Assembly (NCBI GenBank): GCA_002633005.1
Contig: NMRA01000307.1
Span: 256,687-320,686 of the forward strand
Direction: 5' to 3'
DNA length: 64,000 nucleotides
From: Phoronis australis
Lineage: Eukaryota; Phoronida; Phoronidae
Shown here: piece after piece, positions 13,701 to 28,700 of the stretch
Layout: every line of letters begins with the position of its first letter
Numbering within the stretch: the first letter of the stretch is position 1
Made by a program: the position numbers and the translations under genes
The notes under the pieces: generated by a model
The model's input: only the letters and a program-made list of their open reading frames with translations
Told to the model about the DNA's origin: nothing
Database searches by the model: none

Positions 13701-16700
13701 ACAAGCTGGCTTAACCAGCTAGTGAAGTCCAAACATTCGACATGCAAATCATTACCATTGCGAGGCCTTCGCTTTGTGCAATTTCAAATTCTGGTGTGCA
13801 TGACGGGCCAAACTGACAGGGACAAAACGCAATTTCCTGGCCATCTAGTAACAACATACCCTAGTCAGTGGCCATCTAGTGACAAGATGGCCATCTAGTG
13901 ACAAGGCGTATTTCACTAACTAGCACTAGTGTTGAAGTGACCAGTCGAGGTGGAGCAGTCAAGAAGCGGAGTGACGTATTTAAGGGACAGACATTGCAGT
14001 GGCGGATCTACGGGGGGGATTCAGGGGGTTTAAACCCCCCCCCTCGGGCCAGGACCCAAAAATTAAAAAAACAAAAAACAAACAAAAACGTCTCCAGCAA
14101 AACAAAAACGCCGGCACCGCCAGCGTGTGTAAACCCCAAGTAAACCAACCTGGAAAAAAATGAGGGGGGGTTCACTCTGAAAAAATATTTTTTGCATTGT
14201 GAATTGCTGTTATGAAAATCAACGCGTTTCGAGTCTTCGTGGCTCATCGACAAAACCCCGGAGATCAATTGTGCGCGCGCTTCCGACGACACTTCTGAAG
14301 TAGCCAAGCATTTTAGATGGATCCACCGCTGAAAGAGCAGCTCTATAGCTGATTTCTTTAGATAACTAGCTTCTTTACTCTAAGATATGTTTTGATTTGA
14401 TTAGGGAAATACTGTGGTGCCCCAACCCTGATATTCAGGCGAATTGACGTGCAACGTTTTTACCTCATCTGTCATGCCGTGTCATCGTATTACACCCCAC
14501 ACGTTTGAAACTCGAATTTGAGTGGTGTACAGTAAAGNTTGGCATCAGGTGTCACGCAGAGAACGACAACTTCCGTCTTATCCCAGTTATCGGATGAGAG
14601 TGTGGCGCTCCACTTAAAAGTGGGTTAAGTTGCGCTAGTGCACGTTGTTTTAGGGTAGGCTGTGTGTGGACGGGACTTAAGAGAAATGGAAACACTGGCA
14701 ATTATTACTGTGTGAATAAGTGATAGTGTAGATACTGACGACGGACCACACTCTCGATTCACAGTATACTTACTCAGTAAGCTACAAAATCTACTTGATG
14801 TAATAACCTCAATTTCTACAGAATAAAAAAATTCAGAGCTGAATTTCTACTAATTCATTAATTCCTTCCATTGAACACATGTCAGGAGCCGAGACAGTTG
14901 GAGGTAACATACACCTAATTGTAAACACACCCAAGAGTCATAGCTGTATAGACACAACTGCCACCCTGGAGTAATGAATCTGTGAATTAGAGTTAACCTG
15001 TGAAAATGCAATTAAAAATTAATGATTCGTGTCCCAGATTGGACCAATAAGTTACTAATTGACATATTGCGCATGCTGCATGAAAATCCCTCAATGATTC
15101 AAGACATTTTCTTTGAAAAAGCATACAGTCTAATTCTAAGCCAGTTCTTAGTAATCATGAATGATGTATTTTCCATTTGTAGGCGGTTATTTACGGAAGT
15201 GGGACAGACCTCCCTTCTGGGGTACTGGAAAGGTAAAAAGGTGTCGTTCTTCGTGTACACACCCTGGGGATTGCTCCCAGAAATTCCTGGTATTATCACA
15301 GTTTGCAAGTTACTAAAAAGCAACTGCTTATAAATAAGACAACAAAACATTACAAATGTTGAAAGTGCATTGCAAACATTAAATGTAAGACCGTGGTCAT
15401 TTGTAAATTGGAATAATAATAATAATTCGGGTGAACGCCCAGAGCTCTTAAACAAGGAAGCTTGAAAATCAAGAGATGAGCATTTCAGACGAGCATAAGC
15501 GTTCGAAAACATGACTTTGACAAGTTGGGGGACGCATTTACCCAAACTTTAGAAGTGGGTAAATGTCCAGCAAGACATATTTATGTTGGACTTACGTACT
15601 TGCAATGGCGAAACATAACAGTTTAGAAGAGTTCGGTACACCCCGAATAACGCAACAATGTGCCACTGACAATCTGACCGTTCCTTTCTCAAAGTTGTCG
15701 TTTCACATATTTCGGGAGCTGAAATCTGTGCACTACAGATGTTCACAAAGAATGGGCGATTTCAAAGAAGTCTTGATTTCATATTTTGGGTGTTGGCACC
15801 AGGCAGAGCAAGGGTGTTTTTAGTGAAAAGTTTGAAATTTTGCGAGTGGGCATCTAGCCGGTATGAACACAAATGGTATATGCAGACAAACACGCGTTTT
15901 TACAAGATTCTGCATTATAACTGATTGACTACACCTAATGAAAACGAAGCGCAGCAAGATATGAACAGAACACGCCTGGACAACAATTTTTCACAGAAAT
16001 AAGTAAATGAAACTAATTTGTAATTTGTTGGCAGAGTATCGGACTGTAAAAATGCACTTACGAGTAAATTCCTTAACAGACATTAAATGAAGCTCACTAA
16101 CAATTATCAGTAAACCACTGGGTAGCCTCTTTCGGTCTTGGTGTGTCATTAAAAATCGTATAGTGCTTTAGAATGCTTTCGAAAATAATCAAATTTCAAA
16201 GTTTGATGAACACATTTGACATCACAGGCTGGCACAGTTGAAAAAAATAAAAAATGAAAGCGCTCCGAGGAGCGAACCTTGGCGAAATTAACCAAACTGA
16301 TGACGATAAAGATGATGACGAAGATGAAGAATATGACGATGATGGTAGCGAGGATGAACTAAAGAAGTAATAATAACATACACATGACGAACGTAGAAGT
16401 CCGAAATCAGTAAGAAAAAGGATACAGTCTTGTGCAACACTTGGCGAAATTAACGGAAAAGACAACGACGGAGATGATGACGAAGATGACGACGATGATG
16501 ACGATTATGATGATGGTGGTGACGATGATGAACAACATCACAACATTCATATGATGAACTTAGATGTCATAAATCAATAAGAAATAGGCTACAGTCTAGT
16601 TCAATAGAAGATAAACCAACATCAATGCAGCAAGAGCGCTCAACAAAGGAACAGCGTTATCAGAAAATCTCAAATAACTCGAAAAGTAGACGTCCTAGCG

Positions 16701-19700
16701 AAAAATGGAAAACATCTTCTGAAAGCCCGTTCAAAATTCTATCTAAACTGATGGTATCGCCTAATTCCGTAAATTTTTCGAAAAAAATGAAATTTTGCGT
16801 TTTTTTAAGAAATTCAAAGTCAAATAACTCGAAAACGGTAAGTCTGAGAAAAAAATTGTTACTGGCCATTTGAAAGAATATACTTCAAAGAATCTACATG
16901 CAAAAAATCACGTCTTTTTCTCTTCCCGTTTAAAATCGCACCCCAGACGACTGAAAATAGGTCAACATGCGCCAGATCCGCCATCTTGAAAGCAACTTCC
17001 GGTTTTTTGGCTTTGTATAATAGCATGTTACAAGAAACTGATACCTATAAAAATTCGAAGGAATTGGTCTTATAATTCGCCCTCTAGAGGAGAAAACGTT
17101 TTCAGGCCAAAATCGAGGTGCGCATGCGCGATCGCCGATATTTCCGCCATCTTTAACCGGAAGTAAACAATTTCCGGTATACTTGTAGAAAACTTCCGGT
17201 CCATTAACTGTGCCGATTCTTAGCCTTTTACGTAAAAATTTGTGGCCTACAGAAGCATTTGAACCTTTAAATGGAAACAAAATGGCCGCCACAGCCGCCA
17301 TCTTGGATCCGATTTTGACAAAAAACAATAGGCTTCCAGGACGTCAGGAAGTACGTGTTGTGTGTAAATATCGTGATGATCGGACGAAAATTGCGACCTG
17401 TATCGTGCGAACAAACAAAAAAAAAAAAAAAACTTAGTGGAAGAGCAACATACTTGGCGAAATTTATTTCGCCAAGTAATTAGCTAGAAGTCGTATAATT
17501 TGAAGAGTTCTCATTGAACATATAAACACACCTCATACTCCGCCTACCCCAGAAATGTAGTATTACTGAACCATTGTTACAAGTCAAAACACTATGAATT
17601 TGATTCATGATGGCACCAGTATCAATGTTCACCATTTCTAAATGATTTATAATGTCACATTAAGTACATTACAATATCAGTAGAAAGAAGACATTACTTA
17701 AACCACCCACATGATCAATGTAACAGGTGGTGAATAGAGTTTAATTCCCAACAGAATATGAGGTCACAAAGCATAAATTGTATGTCATATGATCGTAACC
17801 CTTAGTTGGTCTTAAAATACATTTTTGCTTAATATATTAAACTAATTTTAAGGCCCATGTAGAGCATGTTTTCATTCATGTTTTTGGCAGAACCTTTCAT
17901 TTTGGTTAATAAGAGGTGTTTATGTTCCTTGTTACAATACACATGAACATTCACAACAATTTTAGAAGCCTTTAAAAATGAAAAGTCAGTTTTAGTCAAA
18001 ATGGATTTTTGTCCTAAATTCCGGTAGATAATCGAGGTTAAATGTTCAGCAACGCTGGCAACACATATTAACTACAGCAAAGTCTCAGCAATAGTTTTAG
18101 ATTCACTCACTTTAAAAGGCCTGTCATTGATGCGTTGATGGTTTGGGGAGTTGCGGTCAGTATGAATGCTTAACTCCGGTCATGGATCAAAGTTAACAGC
18201 TCCTCAGTTAACATCGCAGTTAACAGGTGGATCTAACAGCGCAGCGTCGACACTGCGGTGCAATATGAACGGTTAACTTCGGTCCAATCAAAGTTATCGC
18301 CAGGTATCACTGTTATCGTCAATAATTACAGGGTAGCGCCATCACTAATAGCTTTGCTCTAATAATAACCAATGAATTTAAAAATACGTTTAATGTCAAT
18401 TAACACATGTAAATGTTTCCACATTGTCACATTGAAAAAAATCTTAGCGTGCAGCGCTACCTTGCGATAACTTCGATGACGACAGCCTCACCTACCGTTT
18501 ACTTCGATGTTCATTATCTACCGAAGCCAGTATGAACGGTCCAGATAACTGTGCTGTTTACATCGACACTCCGCTCAGACCAGAGTAAAGTCAATGAGAA
18601 AGTGCCTTCAGACAAAATTGATGCTTGGAAAAGGTTTAGTGAGGCATAGCATTTGGATTCAAAGCCATAGCAGAAGTGAATGACACATAAGTCTAAGTGA
18701 ACACTGGCTACCAGAACTGAATGACACATAAGCCTAAGTGAACACTGGCTACCAGAACTGAATGACACATAAGTCTAAGTGAACACTGGCTACCAGAACT
18801 GAATGACACATAAGTCTAAGTGAACACTGGCTACCAGAACTGAATGACACATAAGTCTAAGTGAATACTGTCTACCAAGCTTTATTGTAAGGATTCATCA
18901 CTATGAACAAGATAAAAAATACTCAGTGTTATTGCAGAAAGCTTTAAGCAGCGTTAATTAAATTGCACTAATTACCAGTTCCATATTTAACAAGATGATC
19001 ATTCAAACTACCCCCCCAAAAACAACAAACATCCATGACCAGCCAAGCAGTGATAATCATTCCATTATAACAGACAAGTGACCATCATCCACTGAGTGTT
19101 GTTGTACCTGTCTGCTCTACCCTACATATTCACCCAAGTCGCTTTCTCATTACGGGTGCAAATTCGCTTTCACTGAAGTTTCGCTTAGTGAGAAAGGTTA
19201 ACTATGGTAGTTAATTTGTAAGCGAGACTTCCCTTAAAATAGTAGGATTTAAAAGCGAAGCTTCGGTTCTCACCAAAACTTTGATGTAGATGGAACAGTC
19301 AAAGCAAAGCTTCGCTGAAGTTATCGGAAGAGTTCGTGGCAATGATATACGATCACGCGAGACTCGCAAAACATGTTCTTTGTTATTGTAACATAGTCGA
19401 CATGCTCTCAATAGACAAACGTAAATAAAATCTGACGAAGAATGACACTGGTCAACTTCATAAACACTTGTTAATGGCAGGAGAACAATTTTCACTTAGC
19501 ATTGAACCCACTACTCAAAATTCGACTGTTGTCGTAGCGATAACTTCGATATCGATGTTAGTTGGAAAGGTAAGCAAAGTTTCGGTGAAGTTCAATTAAA
19601 CCTAATTGAAAAGCAACCTTAGACTCACCTACCGTAATCGTTCTGGTTAACGCCCTGGGCGGTTAAATTGGCGAACCCAAAAAATCAGGGGAGGGCGGTT

Positions 19701-22700
19701 AACCGAGCAGTGGGCGATTAAATCGAAAATCCACCTAAAGTAGGGGATGGGCGGTTAACCGAACATGGGCGCTTATTACGACAGTCAACCGCCCTGGGCG
19801 GTTAATCTTACTTTATACGTGTAAAGTGACAAAAAGGTTCAAGTATTTTGAAGTGAGTTCATGACCCAAGACAATAACTCTTTACCTGTATTGTGATTCA
19901 GATTGCTAAACCACCGTCTCGGAGTCCCGGCGTCGTTGCACTCATTGTGATCATCGATCTTTTTCTAAAAGTCAGGGAATCGCGCGTTTCCTTAGCACTA
20001 GGCGCTAAATCTTCATTCTTTAAAAGTCGGGGTGGGCGCTTAACCGAGAGGTGGGCGCTTAATTGGAAATCTTCAAAAATCGCGGGGGGGCGCTTAACCG
20101 AGCAGTGGGCGGTTAAATCGGAAATCCACTTTAAGTCGGGGATGGGCGGTTAACTGAGCATGGGCGTTAACCCGAACGATTACGGTATAATCTGGCTACC
20201 CTTCCCTCTATCACACTCACCTGTAACCTGCTAAAATATTCATCAGGGTCGATTTGCCGGCACCAGAGGGGCCCATAATGGCAGACAACTGGCCAGGCTT
20301 GAACTTCCCAGAAATACATTTCAGAATTGTCTTGTAACCTGAAGTCAATCAGAGAGGATTATGTTATGTTAAGTCAACAAGAATAGATTATAGTATGAAT
20401 GCATGAATAATGGTAAATTGTTATTTGAAGATATACAAGCCTACTAAAGGTACAGAAACACTCCAGTATTAATCACACCCCTGGGAGCACTCTAATTTAT
20501 AGACATGGAATTCCCAGCAAAAAAATGCACTGCAATGAAAATATAAATAAATTACTAATTCTCACAACAGCACAGAAGTTAATTTTACTTGAAAATACAA
20601 AATGGTAAACATTTACATAAAACCCCAACAAAGGGACAGCAATTTTCAGAAATAAACGGAGGCCTACAATAGGGTACATCTTTATTATTTTATCATTTTT
20701 TATTAGTTTAGAGTTAACTTTTTAATGATCTAAACTAAATAACTAACTGATCCTTTCCAAAGTCGGATCCACAATGTAGTGTTGAGCTAAGCCAGACAAG
20801 TATCAGATAATTACAATTTCTCACGTGCAGCTCAGCTCTTCAATTTTTCATGTCAGCATTGCAACTGACGCTGTAGGCCTACCACCGCTGCAGGCCTGCC
20901 ACCATTGCAGGCCTGCCACACTGTCACCGCTGCAGGCCTGCCACCATTGCAGGCCTGCCACACTGTCACCGCTGTAGGCCTGCCACCGCTGCAGGCCTGC
21001 CACCGCTGTAGGCCTACCACCGTAGAACTTTATTGGCATAAGAATGGCAACAGATAGCAAAACAATTTTGATCTAAAATAGTGAAGCAACGTGCAGCATG
21101 TGTTGCAGCACAAGAAGCATAATAACTTGGGACTAATTGGTAACAACAGGACAAACTGTAAAATACTAATTAGTAGACATGTCTTAGTCTGTGACCAAAA
21201 TAAATATTGGCAACAAAACTACATTACTTCAGTCTCACTAACCATTGCTTCATCTTTTCATATCGGATAAACTCCAAAGACAACACTGAATGAGAAATCA
21301 ATTCTCACATGGAAACCAAACCAGGTGAACCCACATATATATAGGAAGGGTTCCAGATGACAACTCACGCATGGAACTCAATTATCCAATAACATCAGAT
21401 ACACAGATTTGTTGATGTTTGATGAAGAGGTTTTGGTCAGTGAGAAAGTTATCCACTGATTCAATATATCACTAGGATTCAAAGGATTGCAGCAACTAGA
21501 CTGGTGGACACCCTGCTATAATAGGAAAACTAGTCAGTTCAAATACCTGGGTATTATTGTAAACAATATGCTCTATTTATCATCCACACATATCACACAG
21601 ACCACAGCATATTCACAAGTGAACAAGTGGTTTATTGAGGTTATAACTAACCCTGGTTAGGGGCCTCCATTCTAACTGGTATATCAAAAACTAGGCTTTG
21701 TCAACAAGTAAAAGCACATATTTTCCGGAAGAAAAAAGATAAGGGAGCATATAACCTTTTACACATTCATTATTTCAACATTCACGCACAATGTCATCTG
21801 AATTTGCAGCGCGTAATTAACTTAATTATCACAAAAAACTTTTCATTTGAACCAAGTCGATCTTGTCACAGGCGGAGCCAGCATATGACAGGGCTTGGAA
21901 TGGCAAATGGCGAAAAAAGCGGAAATTTTTACGGCCCGAAACATGCGCGTAGGCAGCCTTGAAAAAGTCGGTGTGGATCTTTTGCCGACAAAAATAGAGA
22001 CTAAAAAAAACAAAAAAAACGGTATCACCTCCGGCAGCGTGCGTCTGTCTTAGCTCGTTCGCCACTCCTGCCTCCAAACATTTTTGGCTGCAGAGTCGTA
22101 GTATTTGTCGCCGCGGTTTACAATCACACGAGCCACCATTGAGGAAATCCACCACGCTATCCCAGATGCCCCGGCAATGTTGACAATTTACGTTCCATAA
22201 AGAGCAACTTCCGCTTTTTGAGGTGAAAGTCATCGGCAACACGGCGGTAAGAAAGAAATTTGCCGCGGAAATTTTATGTCAAATCCGATTTTTTTTACGC
22301 GGAAACGCGAAATATAATAAAATACGCGGACAGAACATTTGAAAAAAGCGGAAATCTGCGTTTCCGCGGAAAATTCCAAGCCCTGATATGAAGTGGGTCA
22401 AGCTGGCGCATTGTGGTGCACTTTAAAGTAGGTCAACAGTTCATTGTTAGACACACATGGCGCTAGGACACTGATATGAAAACAAAGTACAAAATAGTTA
22501 CAGAAATTGGGTCGGTGGTTAAAGCACATGGTGACCATGAGATCAAAACAACCACATGTCAAATTACCTGAATTAAGGAATTTGGGTGACGAACTATCTC
22601 TTTTCACAACTTGCTGTGTTTGCGAATACAAAGTCACAGAAGTGGTGTAGCGTCTCGGACTCAGTACATTCATTCTCGGCGAATGAAAGGGCTGACGGTA

Positions 22701-25700
22701 CATATGGAACTGCTCTATGCCTGCCGGCAGACTCGATTTGACACACCGCACTGTAACCTTTGACCTCAGATAAATTGTAAACAAATTTTCACATCATTAT
22801 ACGGTTCTAAGATGGTTCTGCTACATCTTTTTTACTTGCTACACGGTATACGTTTTGTATTTTTACTACCCCGAGAATGAAAACAAGATATTTTGCTGGA
22901 CACTACCGGTACATGTATTGTAAAAACTGAAATTTTTGTGAATAAAGGTTTGAGATAACCTTAACAATTTAACAATTCATTTTCACAAAAATGAGATTTT
23001 ACGAGGTTTGTGAACAGAATTGGACGTCCAAGGCTACGCCGCTGGATCAACAATGAACATTGCTTTGTTTTATCCACAGCATGTAACAATAGTCTTTGGC
23101 TGTGATCCAAAATCAAAGAACAATTTCCCATAAATGTTACATGTGGATGAAAATTCAGACGGTAATGTTAAGAACTTGTACAGTGACACGTGCCATTCTG
23201 TGCTGTAGCTTAAATATGCATCAGTGCCATTATGTAGCAGTTTAGCAAATGAACCCTAGTGTACAGCTGATAACTATTAATGTCACAGTCAAAATCATAT
23301 CAGTTTACGATACACTATAATATACTAAGAAAATTACCAGAAATCCGCTACGGTAAACTGTCCTCAAATTCGAACAAAAATAATTTAAAAACTTGCCGTT
23401 ATTCCATTCTTCAAAAACTTACAACATTGTTAAAAATGAACAAATTCATTTGACATCTTGAACCACTTGACCACTCAAATAATTACATTTGAGAGTGATG
23501 TGTGAAACAAGTAATCAACAAACATGGGTTTAGTGGCAAACAGTACTCACTGACTTCAAAGATGAAACAATTAAAGACTTTGAACAACTTTATTAACACT
23601 GTCTAGATTAACAGACTTAACTAACTTAAACACAGAGGATGGTTGTCAAGTGAAATTGTATTGACCGTTGGTCTCTCTAAGTTGAATTGCTGCCTGAGCA
23701 ATACTTAACGTATTGGTCACTTCAAGCCTTTCCCACTGCCTCCGAACACTTAACTTTGACGATATCGGATTTCTCAGCCTGCGTTTGCCAACAGTGGGCA
23801 GTGACTAGTTACTATTTGTCAATATTTTGTTCTAGTAATCATTTTAATGGTATAAAAAGAGTGCAGGTGGCCTGATGTCTTTTGGGCACATCAGGCATGT
23901 TTAGGCCGCAAGGCCGGACCCATCACTCAAACAACCTGATTACGACTCACCGCGACATGAGATCAGCATAGAAACTCTAAGCACATGTAAGAAGTCACAC
24001 TAGCTCACAGTCCAATGCAAAATTAACTGGAAACATCATTTGTCTACTGACCGACTAAATTCTATTTTAATACTTTTAAAAAGCACACATTTACATACAA
24101 AATACTTTAGGATTTTGTAAACAAAAATGTTAAGAAGCCTTGATATAAAAATATGGTTTTCCCATTTCTTGAACAGGAATGTAAAAAGCAACTGCATTCA
24201 CAGTTATAATGCCAAAAGTGACCTTCACCAACAGTCTTGAGTTTGGTGTTAATAAGCCTCTCCTATGTGGCAGGTGTTAATAAATGTCAGCTCTCTTGTA
24301 TTAACACTACAGGTACCATTAGTGTCTTTCTTTGGACTAATTATTTCCTAGGTGATAAAGGTCTTACCTGAACCTTTTATATGTCTGACCAGTAGGAGAA
24401 AAGGACATGCTGGCACCCCTGGAGTTTAAATTACACAGTCACCACACATGTTTGGCAGAAAACAGTGATGTAAAATGTCACCAAATTCACTGCTTTAAAC
24501 AATGTGGATGAAAAGAAGATTTTTTCCCCTTTTGTTCATGAAAACTATTGATTACCACGTTACATACCACAGCTACCATAATAGCAAATGTTCAATAATT
24601 GTGGACATTCATGTCTTTAAAAAGCATTGGATATGAAAAATGGCAATTTTGACATAAAGTTTTATTAAAAGTTGCCTACTCAAAAAACAGATTTCATTTA
24701 GATGTGTTTTGGCACCTGGCAATATGGGAAAATCAGGTTTCAGGCACTTTAACCTTGCTACAGGCCAGTACCACTTTAACCTTCCTTCATGCCAGTACTC
24801 ACTTTAACCTTCCCACAGGCTAGTACTCACTTTAACCGTCCCACAGGCCAGTACTCACTTTAACCTTCCCACAGGCCAGTACTCACTTTAACCTTCCTAA
24901 AGGCCAGTACTCACTTTAACCTTCCTAAAGGCCAGTACTCACTTTAACCTTCCTACAGACCAGTACTATGCTGTATATTAGAAATTTCAATGATTCTGAC
25001 CGTACATATGAACCCAATAGCAATACCAGAATAAGATTTGTGTATGGCTGAGAAGATGAGATCACAAAATCGATTGTACCATTTTGGAATCAATTTTGAT
25101 TTGATGTTTTTTAAACGACAAAAGTTGGTGACAAGTCATTGAATTGTAGCACCACAACTGTTCGATGATTGTAAGACTATAGGTGACAACAAATGAAGTG
25201 TGCTGTACCCTTTCCATTTAAAAAGAGACTTTCCAATTTTGTCCTAAACTGTAATGCAATATTACAATAGAAATTATCAACATTTTGTCTCTAAACTTGA
25301 TTTGTAATCCATCATTATACTCTCCTTAATGAATTTCATTCCCTACTTTTGAAAAATTTCATTTAGTCTTCCCTTAATTAGCCATTGAAATTTGTGTGCG
25401 TAAGCATATCATGCAAGTCATGTATTAGGCATGACTGCTTGACATTACCTACGAATACATAATCTTACACACTGACGCTTAATTCAACGCATTTTTGTCT
25501 TTTAATTCTTCACCGATTTCTAAAGCAAACTATATCGCTGGCAAGTGAAATATCATTTTGTGAAAATTTTCAGCAAAACCAAATGTCCCGAGAATTTTTG
25601 CATGTTGTCAGTTTGGTTTTTAGCATGCAGATGTCATAAAACAACTATTTGTAAAGTTTACATTATTTTTAAGAAAGAAAAGTCTTCAAAAAGTAGAAAA

Positions 25701-28700
25701 GTGACAAATATTGTGCTTACTTTTGTGAGAAATTAGTCAATAACTAGCACACATACATGCTGACATTAAATCATCGATGCAGTTTTTACTTTCCACACCT
25801 AGTCAATCTAATTAAAGACAATTATCAGCAATCACGATAACAGAGTACAAATATCGACATTTTCATTGACTATTTATAAAAACAATAACAAGCATAATAA
25901 TAGAGTAGTGAGTGGAATAATCCACTATAGTCACATCTCCAATTCAACTCTCTTCTCCCACAGAAGGATAAAAATACATTGTAGGCCACTAACTGTCTCT
26001 GTGATGAGACAGAATAACAGTCATACGTACACCAGCTTGCCAATTTTTATGTCACCTTTGGAACACACAATTCAGTAGTAAAAGTTTAATAGCATCAACC
26101 ACTTTCTGTCACAGAGGCAGAAAAAACGTATGGTATGAATGACCTGTGAAAAAACCTTCAGTTTGGAACAATGAAAAAATGAAAGCGCTCCGAGGAGCGA
26201 ACCTTGGCGAAATTAACCAAAAAGATGACGATAAAGATGATGACGAAGATGACGAATATGACGAAGATGGTGGTGAGGATGAACAAAAGAAGTTAATAAC
26301 ATACACATGACGAACGTAGGAGTCCGAAATCAGTAAGAAAAAGGCTAGTCTTGAGCGACACTTGGCGAAATTAAGGAAAAGACGGAGATGATGACGAAGA
26401 TGATGACGATGATGACGAATATGATGATGTTGGTGGCGATGATGAACAACATCACAACATTCATATGACGAATTTAGATGTCATAAATCATTAAGAAATA
26501 GGCTGCAGTCTAGTTCAATTGAAGCTAAACCAACCTGAATGCAGCAAGAGCGTTCAACAAAGGAACAGCGTTATCAGTAAATCTCAAATAACTCAAAAAG
26601 TAGACNTATGATAAAGCACTTAACTGACACTAGTTCGCCTGAAATGTACAAAGCACTAAGCTACAATATGATAAAAAGATGGCGGAAAAGGACAAAAAGA
26701 TAACATCATTTGAAAATTAATAAGCTAAAGCAGGAAAGTGTCTCTCAAATACACAGGTTGGAATCTGATCTGGATGATCTTGAGCAGTATAGCTGCCGAA
26801 ACTGCGTTATCAGGAGTAACAGAAACTGGCAAAGAGTGCACCGACGACATCGTTATTGATAATGATAGAAAATGTGCATTAAAAGTTGCATACAGCTATA
26901 TAGGAGATATAACATTCACAAGGATAATTCACCACATCAACAAGAAAAAAGTTTATTGACAAGTGGCGGTTGGCCAAATTAGTTTGTTTGGTTACGATGA
27001 CAGGTGTTCTCTTGATGGTAAAAACCAATTCATATCATGAAAAGAAATTAAGCCCTTGAAACTCTTTTGTTTGACAAAGAAATTTGATGATTTTTACATT
27101 TACACCCTCGTAGGTAACAAATGACCCATTACGTTAAAGGGACATTCTTGATGACAAAACTAATTTTACATAATATAGCAGTAGTACAAAATTAAAAGCC
27201 GCTTTTACACCAGAGACAGTTGTCACTGTGTCAGTTGTAACGGCGCGACTTGCTCCACTTTAGTCGCATTTACACCACAATAGATCCCAAACTGGATCTG
27301 CACGAGTCACTTACACAAACTGTCTGCCCATGCTCAGATAAGCAATAGCAAATGTCCACACCGTGGAATGCGAGCTGATCAGCGAATATATACTATTGCG
27401 CAAGCCCATTGAAAGATGACCCTTTCTGTCCTACCTCATCTTATTGTTTGTAAATATTAATGTATTTAGAAATAAAATGTATTTAAAAAAAGTCCTACCT
27501 CAGCTATGTTTAAACGTGTAGTTGAAACTGGAGCAACTGATCCAGTGCAACTCGTTCTACATTTCAAACCTTCAAACCAGTGTCAAAAATGGCCACCGCG
27601 GTGTCACTTGCTCTGTGTCAGTGTGTCAGTCATGATTACACACAAACTTTTACTCGATCAGTTGTTCCATGTTAGCTGCACCATGTCAGAGCTCTCTCTC
27701 GTGTAAATGCAGCTCTGATCATTACTTCCACTAAAACAGCCAAATGCTCTGACACAATGTCAAACCCCATGTGTTAAATAGCAGGGTGTATTTTGATAGT
27801 AAAGAAACCATCCTCTATTTCAGCAAATGTCTAACAGACAACAGCAAGAATCAACAATTTGTAATAAAATCACAAAAAGACACCGGATTTTGTTGTTTTA
27901 TAGCTCTGGTCAAAGCTAATGAATTCAAGAAGTCTATTACACTCAACAACAATCAAAAAATGTGTTTTCAGCTACAAAAACGGCAATGTGTGTTTAACTA
28001 AAAAGCCTTTTCCACTGACTTCGGCATTGCCAAAGCTGCAGTCAATGTGAACACTCATGAATCAAAGTTTCAACAGCGCGAGTTAACTACGAAATAAAGA
28101 GGAAGATTTAACAGCGGGAATATTTAACTTTGAGGCTATCAGAGTTATCGGCAGGGGTCACTACCTGCTTTTGCCAACAGCACGAGGTGACTGATTACAA
28201 TTATTGTTAATATTTTGATCTAAATATTTTGGAAGTATAAGCATTCTCTTTCATATGTATTAGCTGGATTCTTTACATTAAAAAAACCACTGAACATGAA
28301 GTGCACATTACCACGCTATACTGCATTTGTGTGGATCAGCTGTTAGCCTGCTCCAGATTCAAATTTTTTCATTATGTTATAGTCAGTCCCAACGTGACAA
28401 CCATTGACCGCCTTGTGAAGTAAACATTCTAGTTCCATCTGGGGAGAGAGAGAGGTCCTTGCCGTTTTTGATGGCAAGCACTGACAAAAACAGCAAGGCA
28501 TATGAACAGATGTCCTGGCAGCAGTAGTAGTGAAGTTAACCATATGGAGAAAGGATCTCTTCAACTATGAAACACAGCCAGGCCAAAGGTTTATATTTTC
28601 TATTTATGGAAGTCAAATTAAAACTAAACTATGGTAGCACCAATGAAATTCACACCAAAATGATGAAGCATACTGAAAAGTGCCAAAGTACAAAGGTGAA

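Noticed and set aside
16196-16465. Ser-rich minus frame, repeated at 26109-26306
   Set aside because: Antisense of the GATGACGA repeat of a dispersed element present twice.
24740-24966. CRISPR-like array of short repeats
   Set aside because: Repeats are contiguous without unique spacers, and the sequence is eukaryotic; the same applies to the other minisatellites.
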